Shown: piece by piece, positions 45,561 to 53,573 of the stretch
Numbering within the stretch: the stretch's first letter is position 1
Layout of the letters: each line of letters begins with the position of its first letter
Assembly: GCF_004208415.1 (NCBI RefSeq)
Contig: NZ_CP035758.1
Location: forward strand, 4,836,001-4,900,000
Length of the DNA: 64,000 nucleotides
Reading direction: 5' to 3'
Source: Ktedonosporobacter rubrisoli
GTDB lineage: Bacteria; Chloroflexota; Ktedonobacteria; Ktedonobacterales; Ktedonobacteraceae
Notes under the pieces: model-generated
Seen by the model: only the letters and a program-made list of their open reading frames with translations
What the model was told of the DNA's origin: nothing
Database searches by the model: none
Made by a program: the position numbers and the translations under genes

Positions 45561-46004
45561 TCAGGATGTAAGGAGCAAGCCAACGCCAATACCCAGCAAT
45601 CCCCCGACCAGAACCTGTATAGGCGTATGTCCTATCAGCTCGCGTAGGCGTTTTTCCGCTATAGGGTGGCCCTGAAAAGCTTCGTCAATCATCTGATTAA
45701 GAATGCGAGCTTGAATGCTTACCGCGCGGCGCACGCCAGCCGCATCGTACATTACAATACAGGCCAGGACGACGGTAATGGCAAACTCGACCGAGCTTAT
45801 GCCCACCATACGGCCCGTCGCCGTTGCCAGTCCTGTGACCAGGGCGGAATGTGAACTAGGCATTCCGCCCGATGAGGCAAGGCGGCTTAACACAAGCTTA
45901 TGCTCCCGAAACAGCTCTAGCAAGGTCTTGCTGACTTGTGCTATGGCCCAGGCCACAAACGAGGCTATCAGGACACGGTTCTCAAACAATGGATTATTGA
46001 ACAT
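45561..46004 (-). CDS. DUF212 (divergent PAP2-like) membrane protein
   Basis: 147 residues with four hydrophobic segments. The family signature is SGGMPSSHSALVTGLATATG, with the PAP2-like SSH motif, and MYDAAGVRRAVSIQA, LRELIGHTPIQVLVGGLLGIGVG follow. This family resembles acid phosphatases of membrane lipids but lacks part of their active site, and its function is not established. It follows xseB by 29 bases on the same strand and may be co-transcribed with xseAB. Confidence 0.88.
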   Translation of the reverse strand: MFNNPLFENRVLIASFVAWAIAQVSKTLLELFREHKLVLSRLASSGGMPSSHSALVTGLATATGRMVGISSVEFAITVVLACIVMYDAAGVRRAVSIQARILNQMIDEAFQGHPIAEKRLRELIGHTPIQVLVGGLLGIGVGLLLTS

Positions 46005-46033
46005 GTATTGTAAAGTATCTCCCCTCTCCCATC

Positions 46034-46255
46034 CTACAAGTCCAGGGGTTGCAACGATAATGTACCATCGCGATCAATACCAAGTTGTTGCACTGTCAGT
46101 TCCGCCTTCTGGAGAAGTTCATTACAATACTGGGCCAGGCTCACGCCTTTTTGGTAATGTTGTAATGCCTGATCAAGAGAAATATGCCCATCCTGTAAAG
46201 CCGCCACAGCCTCTTCGAGTTGTGCAAAGGCATCCTCAAATGATAGCTCTTCCAT
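46034..46255 (-). CDS. xseB: Exodeoxyribonuclease VII small subunit
   Basis: 73 residues. LSFEDAFAQLEEAVAALQDGHISLDQALQHYQKGVSLAQYCNELLQKAE is the full XseB domain, which wraps the large subunit in exonuclease VII. xseA lies 163 bases upstream, separated by a GC-rich dispersed repeat that is unusual inside an xseAB pair. Confidence 0.93.
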   Translation of the reverse strand: MEELSFEDAFAQLEEAVAALQDGHISLDQALQHYQKGVSLAQYCNELLQKAELTVQQLGIDRDGTLSLQPLDL

Positions 46256-46289
46256 ACTTCATCTCATCTCTGAATACATTATTGCTTTA

Positions 46290-46420
46290 TCAGACCTCGT
46301 GTGACAAATGTGCCGCCCGCGGCGGAGGGAAGGAGGGAATGGGGCGCAATTCGCTAGCTCGCGGCGCCCCCTTGACCATCCTGCTGGTTTCACGCATCAC
46401 CGAAACCTTGACAGATCATT
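46290..46420. repeat. GC-rich dispersed repeat, copy 1
   Basis: Shares with 54855-55055 the ordered blocks TGACAAATG/GTGCGCCGCC, GGCGGAGGGAAGG, GGGGCGCAA, CGCTAG-TCGCGGCGC, CCCCTTGAC-ATCC and GCTGGTTTCAC-CATCA. It sits between xseA and xseB. It looks like a REP- or MITE-type non-coding element. Confidence 0.65.
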
Positions 46421-47651
46421 ATTGACGAACTTCAACGGGGATTAGACCATCCTGTACCTGAATGGTCAGTTTTTCGCCAGTATGCACCTGTTGCACGCCG
46501 GTTATCAGCGCTTGATCCGTGTCGCGCCTCACAACTGCATAGCCGCGCGCGATTGTAAGCAAAGGACTCAATGAATGTAGCTGACGTACCGTCCCTCGCA
46601 GACGCTCCCCATCTAGAGAGAGAAGATGCTGCATGCGCACTTGTAGGCGCTCTGTGGCCTCATCAAGCTGCTGCCTGCGACGATCGACAAGATTCATCGG
46701 GCTTGAGCGGGCCAGATCGCGCAGAGTACTCTTGAGCTGCTCTTGCCGCTCAAAGAGATGCTCTTCCATCAACGACTGCAATAAGTCTTGCTTTTCCTGT
46801 ATCTCGCTCTGCCACTCCTCTATACTGGGTACGGCCGCGCTGGCGGCGGCTGTCGGCGTTGAGGCGCGATAATCCGCCACAAAATCAGCTATCGTAAAAT
46901 CAGTTTCGTGACCAATCCCACTTATGACAGGAATACGAGAGCGAGCGATGGCGCGCGCCACCACCTCTTCATTAAACGCCCATAACTCCTCGATTGAGCC
47001 GCCACCGCGCCCGACAATCAACACGTCAGCCTCAGCATGCTCATTAAGCAAATCAATTGCGGCGGCAATCGCTGCCGGCGCCTCGGCTCCCTGCACCAGA
47101 GTGGGGGCCAGAATGACGCGCACCAACGGATAGCGCATGCGCAGAACACGCAGCATATCACGTAAGGCCGCAGCCTGTGGGGAGGTGACAATACCTATAA
47201 CTGCCGGCTGTGAAGGTAACTCGCGCTTGCGCTCTCCATCAAACAGCCCTTCCGCAGCCAGGCGTTCCTTCAATTGCTCAAAACGTTTAAATAATTCGCC
47301 CTCTGTGCCTATTAATCTGACGCTCTCAACATAGATCTGTAGTTTTCCATCACGTTCATAGAAGGCAACTCGCCCGTTGACGGCTGCCGCATTACCATCT
47401 TGAAGCAGTGGCGCAGATGAACGCAGGCGCGCATTTTTAAAGAAAACGCAAGGTATCTGCGCATCCCCATCTTTCAGGGTAAAATAACAGTGGCCGGAGG
47501 CATAGACCTTACAGTTGGAGACTTCTCCCCACACCCAGATATTCTGCAAGACATCATTGACCTCTAAGAGTTCCTTGAGGTAGCGAGCAAGTTCTGAAAC
47601 GCTAACGCCAGATAACATCTCAAGATCGTCAGATGAATAGGAGGGATGCAT
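46419..47651 (-). CDS. xseA: Exodeoxyribonuclease VII large subunit
   Basis: 410 residues. An N-terminal OB fold (VSELARYLKELLEVNDVLQNIWVWGEVSNCKVYASGHCYFTLKD) precedes the catalytic core with IGIVTSPQAAALRDML, DVLIVGRGGGSIEELWAFNEE and VISGIGHETDFTIADFVADYRASTPTAAA. A coiled-coil region and IARGYAVVRRD complete it. The enzyme degrades single-stranded DNA with XseB. The stop is 5 bases from the accB-like gene's end region, in a run of same-strand genes. Confidence 0.95.
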   Translation of the reverse strand: MHPSYSSDDLEMLSGVSVSELARYLKELLEVNDVLQNIWVWGEVSNCKVYASGHCYFTLKDGDAQIPCVFFKNARLRSSAPLLQDGNAAAVNGRVAFYERDGKLQIYVESVRLIGTEGELFKRFEQLKERLAAEGLFDGERKRELPSQPAVIGIVTSPQAAALRDMLRVLRMRYPLVRVILAPTLVQGAEAPAAIAAAIDLLNEHAEADVLIVGRGGGSIEELWAFNEEVVARAIARSRIPVISGIGHETDFTIADFVADYRASTPTAAASAAVPSIEEWQSEIQEKQDLLQSLMEEHLFERQEQLKSTLRDLARSSPMNLVDRRRQQLDEATERLQVRMQHLLSLDGERLRGTVRQLHSLSPLLTIARGYAVVRRDTDQALITGVQQVHTGEKLTIQVQDGLIPVEVRQ

Positions 47652-47656
47652 ACAGC

Positions 47657-48166
47657 TTACGCCTCCTCAACTGGCTCAATCGTCATTAGCTGCTGGCCGT
47701 ACTCGACTGCCTGCCCATCTTGCACATGGATCTCCACAATGCGCCCGGCGACCAGCGCCTCGACTTCATTAATGACGTTGAGCGACTGAATCGTCCCTAC
47801 CAGTTGACCGACCTTAATGGTGTCTCCTACGGCAACCAGAGGTTTGCCTTTGGGTTTGGCCCAGCTATGAAAGATGCCGACAAGAGGCGCTGTAATCGTT
47901 TGCTTTGCCTCTGCTGGCTGCGCTGCTTCTGCTCCAGCCGCAGGTGAGGCTAGAACCTGGAACTCGCTGCTCTCTGGCGCCTTGGCCTTACGCAGTATCA
48001 GCTGCGTTCCTTCAGTAATACGCCTTACCTCTATCTCGGACACGTCGCTACTATCAAGCAAGCGGATGAGATGGCGGAGTTGCTCGATGCTTACCTGCTG
48101 AGCAACTCCGTGCTTTTCGGTAGAGACAGAGGCTACGTTATTGGAATGATGCATATTGCCGTCCAT
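47657..48166 (-). CDS. accB: AccB-like biotin carboxyl carrier homologue lacking the biotinyl lysine
   Basis: 169 residues with the BCCP layout. N-terminal helix (EQLRHLIRLLDSSDVSEIEVRR), an Ala/Pro-rich linker at 75-90, and a biotinyl/lipoyl beta-barrel with TAPLVGIFHSWAKPKGKPLVAVGDTIKVGQ. In place of the EAMK(L/V)xNEI biotin site the frame reads QSLNVINEVEAL: the acceptor lysine is asparagine 130 (codon AAC at 47779-47777). The protein therefore cannot carry biotin at the normal position. Plant BADC proteins are BCCP homologues of this kind that regulate acetyl-CoA carboxylase. It sits downstream of efp as accB often does, but no accC follows. Confidence 0.85.
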   Translation of the reverse strand: MDGNMHHSNNVASVSTEKHGVAQQVSIEQLRHLIRLLDSSDVSEIEVRRITEGTQLILRKAKAPESSEFQVLASPAAGAEAAQPAEAKQTITAPLVGIFHSWAKPKGKPLVAVGDTIKVGQLVGTIQSLNVINEVEALVAGRIVEIHVQDGQAVEYGQQLMTIEPVEEA

Positions 48167-48225
48167 AACTACGCGACTCCGTTATTTTTATAAAATTTAG
48201 CTGTAAGGTTCATATGATATGAACC

Positions 48226-48783
48226 TTACACGCGCTCTACATAGGCGCCAGTACTCGTATTCACGCGAATAGAATCGCCTGTAGATATGAAGAGTGGCAC
48301 CTGGACTACCAGCCCGGTCTCGGTAGTGGCTGGTTTCGTTCCACCTGTAGCCGTATCTCCCTTAAAGCCTGGCTCCGTATACGTCACTTGCAAAACAATT
48401 TTTTCTGGCAGTTCTACCGAAATTGGCTCTTCATCGAGACGCACAATATCCAGTTCCAGATTATCGATAAGATAGGCTTTGGCATCACCAAGCTGCTGCT
48501 CGGTAAGCACGATATCTTCATAGGTGCTTGTATCCATAAAATGGTACTGATTGCCTTCGGGGTACTGATAGGTAACCTTAGAGCGATCCAGGTATAAGCG
48601 CTTAAACTTTTCGCCAGCGTCACAGGTCCGCTCAAAAATTGCCCCTGTGCGCAGATTGCGCAATTTCATGCGCACAATCGCACCACCGCGACCTATCTTC
48701 ACATGCTGCCATTCGATTATATTGCAGGGTTGACCTTCAAATTCAATTGCAAGATTTTTTTTGAGGTCTCCGGTAGATATCAT
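48226..48783 (-). CDS. efp: Translation elongation factor P
   Basis: 185 residues with KOW-like N-domain, OB domain and C-terminal OB domain (TETGLVVQVPLFISTGDSIRVNTSTGAYVERV). It relieves ribosome stalling at polyproline. The modification loop reads VKIGRGGAIVRMKL, so the tip residue is Arg32 rather than the common Lys, and the usual proline before the glycine is isoleucine. Arginine-type EF-P is rhamnosylated by EarP in some proteobacteria; no earP gene is in this window. GGAGAAAC lies upstream of the ATG. Confidence 0.95.
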   Translation of the reverse strand: MISTGDLKKNLAIEFEGQPCNIIEWQHVKIGRGGAIVRMKLRNLRTGAIFERTCDAGEKFKRLYLDRSKVTYQYPEGNQYHFMDTSTYEDIVLTEQQLGDAKAYLIDNLELDIVRLDEEPISVELPEKIVLQVTYTEPGFKGDTATGGTKPATTETGLVVQVPLFISTGDSIRVNTSTGAYVERV

Positions 48784-48795
48784 TAAGTTTCTCCT

Positions 48796-49899
48796 TTAAC
48801 GTTGAATCACCAGCGCTGTTGGTGACTGCGTTAATACTTCAGCCCCATCTTCGCTTAACGCAACGCAATCCTCGATGCGTACGCCACCCCAGCCGGGAAT
48901 ATAGACGCCGGGCTCAACCGTAACGACGCTTCCAGCGGGCAAAAGCATATCTTCGGGTGCCCTCTGAGAGAGGCTGGGAGCCTCGTGTATCTGCAAACCA
49001 ACGCCATGCCCGGTGCTATGTACATAATACTCAGCCAGCTCCTTTTGGGCCAGGACATCGCGCGCCAGCGCATCGGCAGCTCGACCCGATATCCCCGCGT
49101 GTAGTCCTTGCTCACAGGTTTTCATAGCCTGAAGGACCGCATTATAGATCTCTAGCATGCGGGGCTCGGCCGGCTCTCCCAGACAAATAGTGCGCGTCAT
49201 ATCGGCACAATATCCCTTGTAACGAGCTCCCATATCAATGGTGATAAACTCACCGCGCTGGATCTGGCGCTCGCTGGCATGGGCGTGGGGCATCGAACTA
49301 TTGGGGCCGGAGGCAACGATAGTGGTGAAGGATGGACCTTCCGCTCCCAGGCTTACCATCACACGCGAAATCTCCCATTGCACCTCTTTCTCGGTCAGGC
49401 CGGGTTGTATCCAGTCACAGACATGTGCAAATGTTTGATCGGTGATCGCAATGGCTCGCTTGAGCAGATCCAATTCGTAAGGTTGCTTGACCTGGCGTAG
49501 CTCCTCGATGTTGCTTTGGACAAAAGGCTGCAGCGTATAGCTGCCATTGCCTTCCTGGTTTAGCTTCTCGTACTCGGCATAACTGAGCCAATCAGCCTCA
49601 AAACCGATCTTTTTCCAGCCATACGTCCTTGCCAACTCGGCTATCCTGGCAGCATACTCGCGGGCAGGAGGAGTATCTATTTCCCAGCCTTTGGCCTCGT
49701 GCCCGGCCACCTCGGCATACAGAGCATTAGTGAGTAGAATTTGGTGCTGCTGATCCAGCAACAATGCTCCACCCTCTTCGCTATCCTCGTTTAGCCAGCC
49801 ACAAAGATAGGCGCGATTCTGCAGATGCTTAACGAGAAAGGCGTCAAGGCCCTGCTCGGCTATCCAACGACGCAGTTGAGTAACACTTTCTTGGCTCAT
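48796..49899 (-). CDS. M24-family Xaa-Pro aminopeptidase
   Basis: 367 residues. A creatinase-N-like domain (1-130) precedes the pita-bread metallopeptidase domain. The two-metal ligands are in TIDMGARYKGYCADMTRTI (two Asp), HSTGHGVGLQIHEAP (His), VTVEPGVYIPGWGGVRIED (two Glu). It cleaves X-Pro peptides in the cytoplasm. It ends 12 bases before efp, and this pairing with efp is common. Confidence 0.93.
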   Translation of the reverse strand: MSQESVTQLRRWIAEQGLDAFLVKHLQNRAYLCGWLNEDSEEGGALLLDQQHQILLTNALYAEVAGHEAKGWEIDTPPAREYAARIAELARTYGWKKIGFEADWLSYAEYEKLNQEGNGSYTLQPFVQSNIEELRQVKQPYELDLLKRAIAITDQTFAHVCDWIQPGLTEKEVQWEISRVMVSLGAEGPSFTTIVASGPNSSMPHAHASERQIQRGEFITIDMGARYKGYCADMTRTICLGEPAEPRMLEIYNAVLQAMKTCEQGLHAGISGRAADALARDVLAQKELAEYYVHSTGHGVGLQIHEAPSLSQRAPEDMLLPAGSVVTVEPGVYIPGWGGVRIEDCVALSEDGAEVLTQSPTALVIQR

Positions 49900-50346
49900 T
49901 TATGTATTTCCCTCGCGTAACAGTTCTAACAATCCATCCAGGGCCAGTAAATAGCCGCGCCAACCGAAGCCAGCGAGCTGCCCGCGACAAATTGCGGCAA
50001 TGACTGAATGATGCCTGAACTCTTCTCGTGCATAAATATTGCTCAGGTGCACTTCAATGGTAGGAAGTTTCGCCGCTGCCAGGGCATCGCGCAGCGCGAT
50101 CGAATAGTGGGTCAACGCTCCTGGATTGATAATGATGCCCTGCGCCTGAGAAGCATGCTGCTGGATGTAATCTATAAGAGCTCCCTCATAGTTGGACTGA
50201 AAGAAGCTAAGACTGGCTCCTGCAGCCTGCGCCCGCGTCTGTAGCTGCGCATGAATTTGTTCCAGGGTCATGGAGCCGTAAATGGCGGGTTCGCGTGTGC
50301 CTAAAGTATTAAGGTTGGGACCGTGCATTACCAGGATAGTCGGCAC
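49900..50346 (-). CDS. aroQ: Type II 3-dehydroquinate dehydratase
   Basis: 148 residues. LVMHGPNLNTLGTREPAIYG contains the active-site Tyr/Arg loop. FFQSNYEGALIDYIQQ, INPGALTHYSIALRDALAA and EVHLSNIYAREEFRHHSVIA follow, with the catalytic histidine. It carries out the third step of the shikimate pathway, converting 3-dehydroquinate to 3-dehydroshikimate. It directly follows the AroK-AroB fusion gene and precedes the peptidase with a 0-base gap. Confidence 0.95.
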   Translation of the reverse strand: MPTILVMHGPNLNTLGTREPAIYGSMTLEQIHAQLQTRAQAAGASLSFFQSNYEGALIDYIQQHASQAQGIIINPGALTHYSIALRDALAAAKLPTIEVHLSNIYAREEFRHHSVIAAICRGQLAGFGWRGYLLALDGLLELLREGNT

Positions 50347-50351
50347 CTCTA

Positions 50352-52016
50352 CTACCTCTTTTCTGCAAAAAATGTTGTCACGACCCGCTGCACTATCTCA
50401 TCAGGCATAGGCGTAACTACTACTTCGCCGATATGACGTGGCATGACCCAGCGCACGCGTTTGCCAACTACTTTTTTATCCAGCTGTATCTTGGCCAGGA
50501 TATCCCGAGCCTGCACATCTCCACGATAGGCAGTTGGCAGGCCTAGCTTCGCCAGTAAGGTATTCTGCCTTATGGCCTCGGCCGCCGAGAACATACCAGC
50601 TTCCTGAGCAAGCTGTGCTGCCGCTACCATACCTAGCGAAACTGCCTCGCCATGCAACCACTCTCCATAGCCTGAGACATTTTCCAGGGCATGGCCAATG
50701 GTATGCCCGTAGTTTAAAATGGCCCGGCGTCCCTGCTCACGCTCATCCTCTTCGATAACCGTTACTTTTAAATCGATGCAGCGCGCAATAATCTGACAGA
50801 GTAAAGCAGTGGGAGAATGATTGAAATCATGCAATACGTCCACATGCTTCTCTAGCAGGGCAAACAATTCAGCATCAAGTATGATACCATACTTTACAAT
50901 TTCTGCCCATCCCTCTATGCGCTGGCGCGCAGGCAAGGTAAGCAATACCGCAGGATCGGCTAGCATCAAGCGGGGGTGATAGAAAGCGCCGATCAAATTC
51001 TTGCCCTTGGGATGATTAATCCCGCATTTACCGCCAATCGCCGAATCCACCTGCGCCAGTAAGGATGTGGGTATCTGCACCAGAGGGACGCCACGCAGAT
51101 ATGTTGCCGCTACATAGCCAACCAGGTCACCAACGACGCCACCACCCAGCGCAATAATGGCTTCACGGCGCTCGGCATACTGCTCTATCAGCCAGTCATA
51201 GAGGGCGTTAAGCTGTTGCTGGGACTTACTGGCTTCTCCAGCGGGTATCGTATACACATGGGGTTCAAAGCCGGCGTCAGTTAACTGTGTGATCAACCCG
51301 GGAACGTAGAGATCGTGGATATTACTATCGGTGACCATAAAAATGCGCGGCGGCAGCTGCAAACGCTTAAGATACGTTGCCAGTCTTCCAATTCCACCCC
51401 ATTCAACTATCGCATCGTAACTATCTGGTCCCAACTGCACCCTGCGGACCATCGGCGCACCATCAGCACTTTCATCTATCTTGTTAAGCATAGCTACTAT
51501 CTCCTGAACCACCTGTTCAGCACTCTTTCCCTGGGTCCGGCATACTAGCTCAGCTTCCTCATACCAGGGCATGCGAATAGCCAACAATTGCTGCAATCTG
51601 GCAAGGGGATCGGGGCCGGATAGCAAAGGGCGTTCTTCGGGCTTGTTGCCGTGAACCTGAGCCATTCGTTGCTGCTCCTGGAGGCGCACAAGAGCAACTT
51701 CCGGCTCGACATGCAAAAAGACTCGTATGCCAGAAGCTTTCATAAGCGCCCGATTCTCTGACCTCACCACAACGCCACCGCCAGTAGCAATCACAGCTCC
51801 TTGCGCCATTTGCGTAGCTTTTAACAATACACGACTCTCGCAGGTCCTGAAGTAGTCCTCACCATAACGAGTAAAAATGGTAGGAATACGCTCTCCACAC
51901 TCCTCCTCAATGAGCATGTCTATATCAAGCAAGGGTTTGCCCAGCTTTTGAGCTAATAAGCTACCTACAGTGCTCTTACCGCTGCCTGAGAGTCCTATCA
52001 AAAAAACATGTTGCAT
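50352..52016 (-). CDS. aroKB: Shikimate kinase - 3-dehydroquinate synthase fusion
   Basis: 554 residues. Residues 1-170 are shikimate kinase, with P-loop GLSGSGKSTVG, DIDMLIEEECG, FRTCESRVL and VIATGGGVV. Residues 195-554 are 3-dehydroquinate synthase, with EAIIALGGGVVGDLVGYVAATYLRGVPLVQIPTSLLAQVDSAIGGKCGINHPKGKN and metal histidines in LNYGHTIGHALE and LHGEAVSLG. The fusion joins steps 2 and 5 of the shikimate pathway in the order kinase-synthase. aroQ follows 5 bases later, so three shikimate steps are in one transcript. Confidence 0.95.
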   Translation of the reverse strand: MQHVFLIGLSGSGKSTVGSLLAQKLGKPLLDIDMLIEEECGERIPTIFTRYGEDYFRTCESRVLLKATQMAQGAVIATGGGVVVRSENRALMKASGIRVFLHVEPEVALVRLQEQQRMAQVHGNKPEERPLLSGPDPLARLQQLLAIRMPWYEEAELVCRTQGKSAEQVVQEIVAMLNKIDESADGAPMVRRVQLGPDSYDAIVEWGGIGRLATYLKRLQLPPRIFMVTDSNIHDLYVPGLITQLTDAGFEPHVYTIPAGEASKSQQQLNALYDWLIEQYAERREAIIALGGGVVGDLVGYVAATYLRGVPLVQIPTSLLAQVDSAIGGKCGINHPKGKNLIGAFYHPRLMLADPAVLLTLPARQRIEGWAEIVKYGIILDAELFALLEKHVDVLHDFNHSPTALLCQIIARCIDLKVTVIEEDEREQGRRAILNYGHTIGHALENVSGYGEWLHGEAVSLGMVAAAQLAQEAGMFSAAEAIRQNTLLAKLGLPTAYRGDVQARDILAKIQLDKKVVGKRVRWVMPRHIGEVVVTPMPDEIVQRVVTTFFAEKR

Positions 52017-52155
52017 AGCCGCTATTGTACCACGATTGATAAGCTTAATAGAGTCAACAAAAATACTTTTGCCAGCTTTCTGCAGCCCCGTTTCGTGGCA
52101 GCTAGAGAGACCTCATCAATTTCTAGGACTCGCTAAAAATATGCCGAAAAGGGGC

Positions 52156-52184
52156 TTGACAACCAGAGGGAGTAGTGCTATCAT
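52156..52184 (+). promoter_or_regulatory. Sigma-70-type promoter of tRNA-Val
   Basis: TTGACA (52156-52161), 17 bases, TATCAT (52179-52184), with the tRNA 5' end 13 bases further on. It is one of the clearest promoters in the window. Confidence 0.8.
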
Positions 52185-52196
52185 TATCGACGTCGA

Positions 52197-52270
52197 GGGC
52201 GATTAGCTCAGTTGGTTAGAGCGCCACGTTGACATCGTGGAGGTCACAGATTCGAGTTCTGTATCGCCCA
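52197..52270 (+). tRNA. tRNA-Val (anticodon GAC)
   Basis: 74 nt. The acceptor GGGCGAT pairs with ATCGCCC. The D arm is GCTC-AGTTGGTTA-GAGC. The anticodon arm CCACG-TTGACAT-CGTGG gives anticodon GAC (Val). The T arm is ACAGA-TTCGAGT-TCTGT, discriminator A. CCA is not encoded. It is transcribed against its neighbours from its own promoter and ends in a strong terminator. Confidence 0.97.
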
Positions 52271-52276
52271 CTATTT

Positions 52277-52312
52277 AAAGGGTGGTTTCATATGAAACCA
52301 CCCTTCTTTTCT
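52277..52312. terminator. Terminator of tRNA-Val, also facing ispG
   Basis: A perfect 28-base inverted repeat (AAGGGTGGTTTCAT with its complement, 52278-52305) followed by CTTTTCT on the plus strand and preceded by TTTAAA. It lies 10 bases from the ispG stop, so it can end both transcripts. Confidence 0.85.
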
Positions 52313-52321
52313 ATCCACTTC

Positions 52322-53557
52322 TTATGATTTGAGGATGGGAATGTTCATGCCCTCGTCACGCGTACGGTGCATTCCGGCAACGTCCTTAATTCCACCTTCC
52401 GGATATACCAGACTGGCTTCACGTGCCGGCAACAGGCTTGCCACCTCTTTCAAGACGGCATCAAGGAATTGATCCTCTGGCACTGTCCTAATCACCTGCC
52501 CTTTACGGAAGATCACTCCCTTACCTTTACCGCCCGCCAGGCCTACATCTGCGTCGCGCGATTCGCCAGGACCATTTACCACGCAGCCCATTACAGCTAC
52601 ATGGATGGGAGTCTGCACCTTTGCTAATCTCTTCTCAACCTCATTGGCAACGCTAATCACGTCAATCTCGACACGACCACACGAAGGACAGGAGACAAAC
52701 GTAACACCACGATTGCGCAATTCGAGGGAGCGTAATATTTCAAAGGCCACCGGTATCTCTTCTTCAGGCTCGGCACTCAGGCTTACGCGTAGAGTATCGC
52801 CAATTCCCTCAGCTAGCAAAAGCCCCAGACCAACTGAGGACTTCACGGCGCCGGTAACCAGCGTTCCAGCCTCGGTAATGCCTAGATGGATGGGATAATC
52901 AGAGCGCTGGGAGAAGCGGCGGTAGGCTTCCACGGCCGTGAGGACTGTGGAGGACTTGAGAGAGACTGCGATCTCGTGAAAATCTAATTCCTCACACCAG
53001 CTAATATATTCAAGAGCTTTGCTTACCATGCGCTCAGCAAGCTGCTCCCGCTCTTTACGACGCGCCTCGGCAGGGTCGGTCTTTTCTAAGACACCATCCT
53101 CGCGCAGGCGCACCTGGATGCGCTGCATTTTTGCCCGCTGATCAAGCGCGTCAATTGAGCCAGAGTTCACCCCAATGCGCATAGCAATGCCGCGCTCTTT
53201 GACAGCAGCTACGATCTGCTCAAGCGATTTACGGCCATTGAGCAGATTTCCCGGATTAATTCGAACTTTATCGACACCCTGGCGCACGGCTTCTAAAGCC
53301 AGCTCGGGATTATAGTGTATATCAGCGACAAGTGGGATATGGATGCGCTTCTTAATCTCGCCAAGTGCCAGCGCATCTTCCATCTCAGGCACAGCCACAC
53401 GCACGATTTCGCAGCCAACCTCTTCCAGCCGATAAATCTGGGCTACCGTACTCTCGATATCGCGCGTATAGGTTGTGGTCATAGATTGTACAGCAATAGG
53501 GGCATCGCCACCTACTGCCACATCGCCAACATGAATCTGTCGCGTTTTCCTTCGCAT
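52322..53557 (-). CDS. ispG: 4-hydroxy-3-methylbut-2-enyl diphosphate synthase
   Basis: 411 residues from ATG 53557 (ACGGAG upstream); the longer frame to 53599 overlaps rseP. TIM-barrel half with VGDVAVGGDAPIAVQSMTTT and DKVRINPGNLL. The Fe-S half has FVSCPSCGRVEIDV and AVMGCVVNGPGESRDADVG, supplying the three cysteines of the 4Fe-4S cluster. It is the penultimate step of the MEP isoprenoid route. With dxr upstream it makes precursors for the UppS reaction in the same gene block. Confidence 0.95.
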   Translation of the reverse strand: MRRKTRQIHVGDVAVGGDAPIAVQSMTTTYTRDIESTVAQIYRLEEVGCEIVRVAVPEMEDALALGEIKKRIHIPLVADIHYNPELALEAVRQGVDKVRINPGNLLNGRKSLEQIVAAVKERGIAMRIGVNSGSIDALDQRAKMQRIQVRLREDGVLEKTDPAEARRKEREQLAERMVSKALEYISWCEELDFHEIAVSLKSSTVLTAVEAYRRFSQRSDYPIHLGITEAGTLVTGAVKSSVGLGLLLAEGIGDTLRVSLSAEPEEEIPVAFEILRSLELRNRGVTFVSCPSCGRVEIDVISVANEVEKRLAKVQTPIHVAVMGCVVNGPGESRDADVGLAGGKGKGVIFRKGQVIRTVPEDQFLDAVLKEVASLLPAREASLVYPEGGIKDVAGMHRTRDEGMNIPILKS

Positions 53558-53573
53558 ATGCAAATTACTCCGT

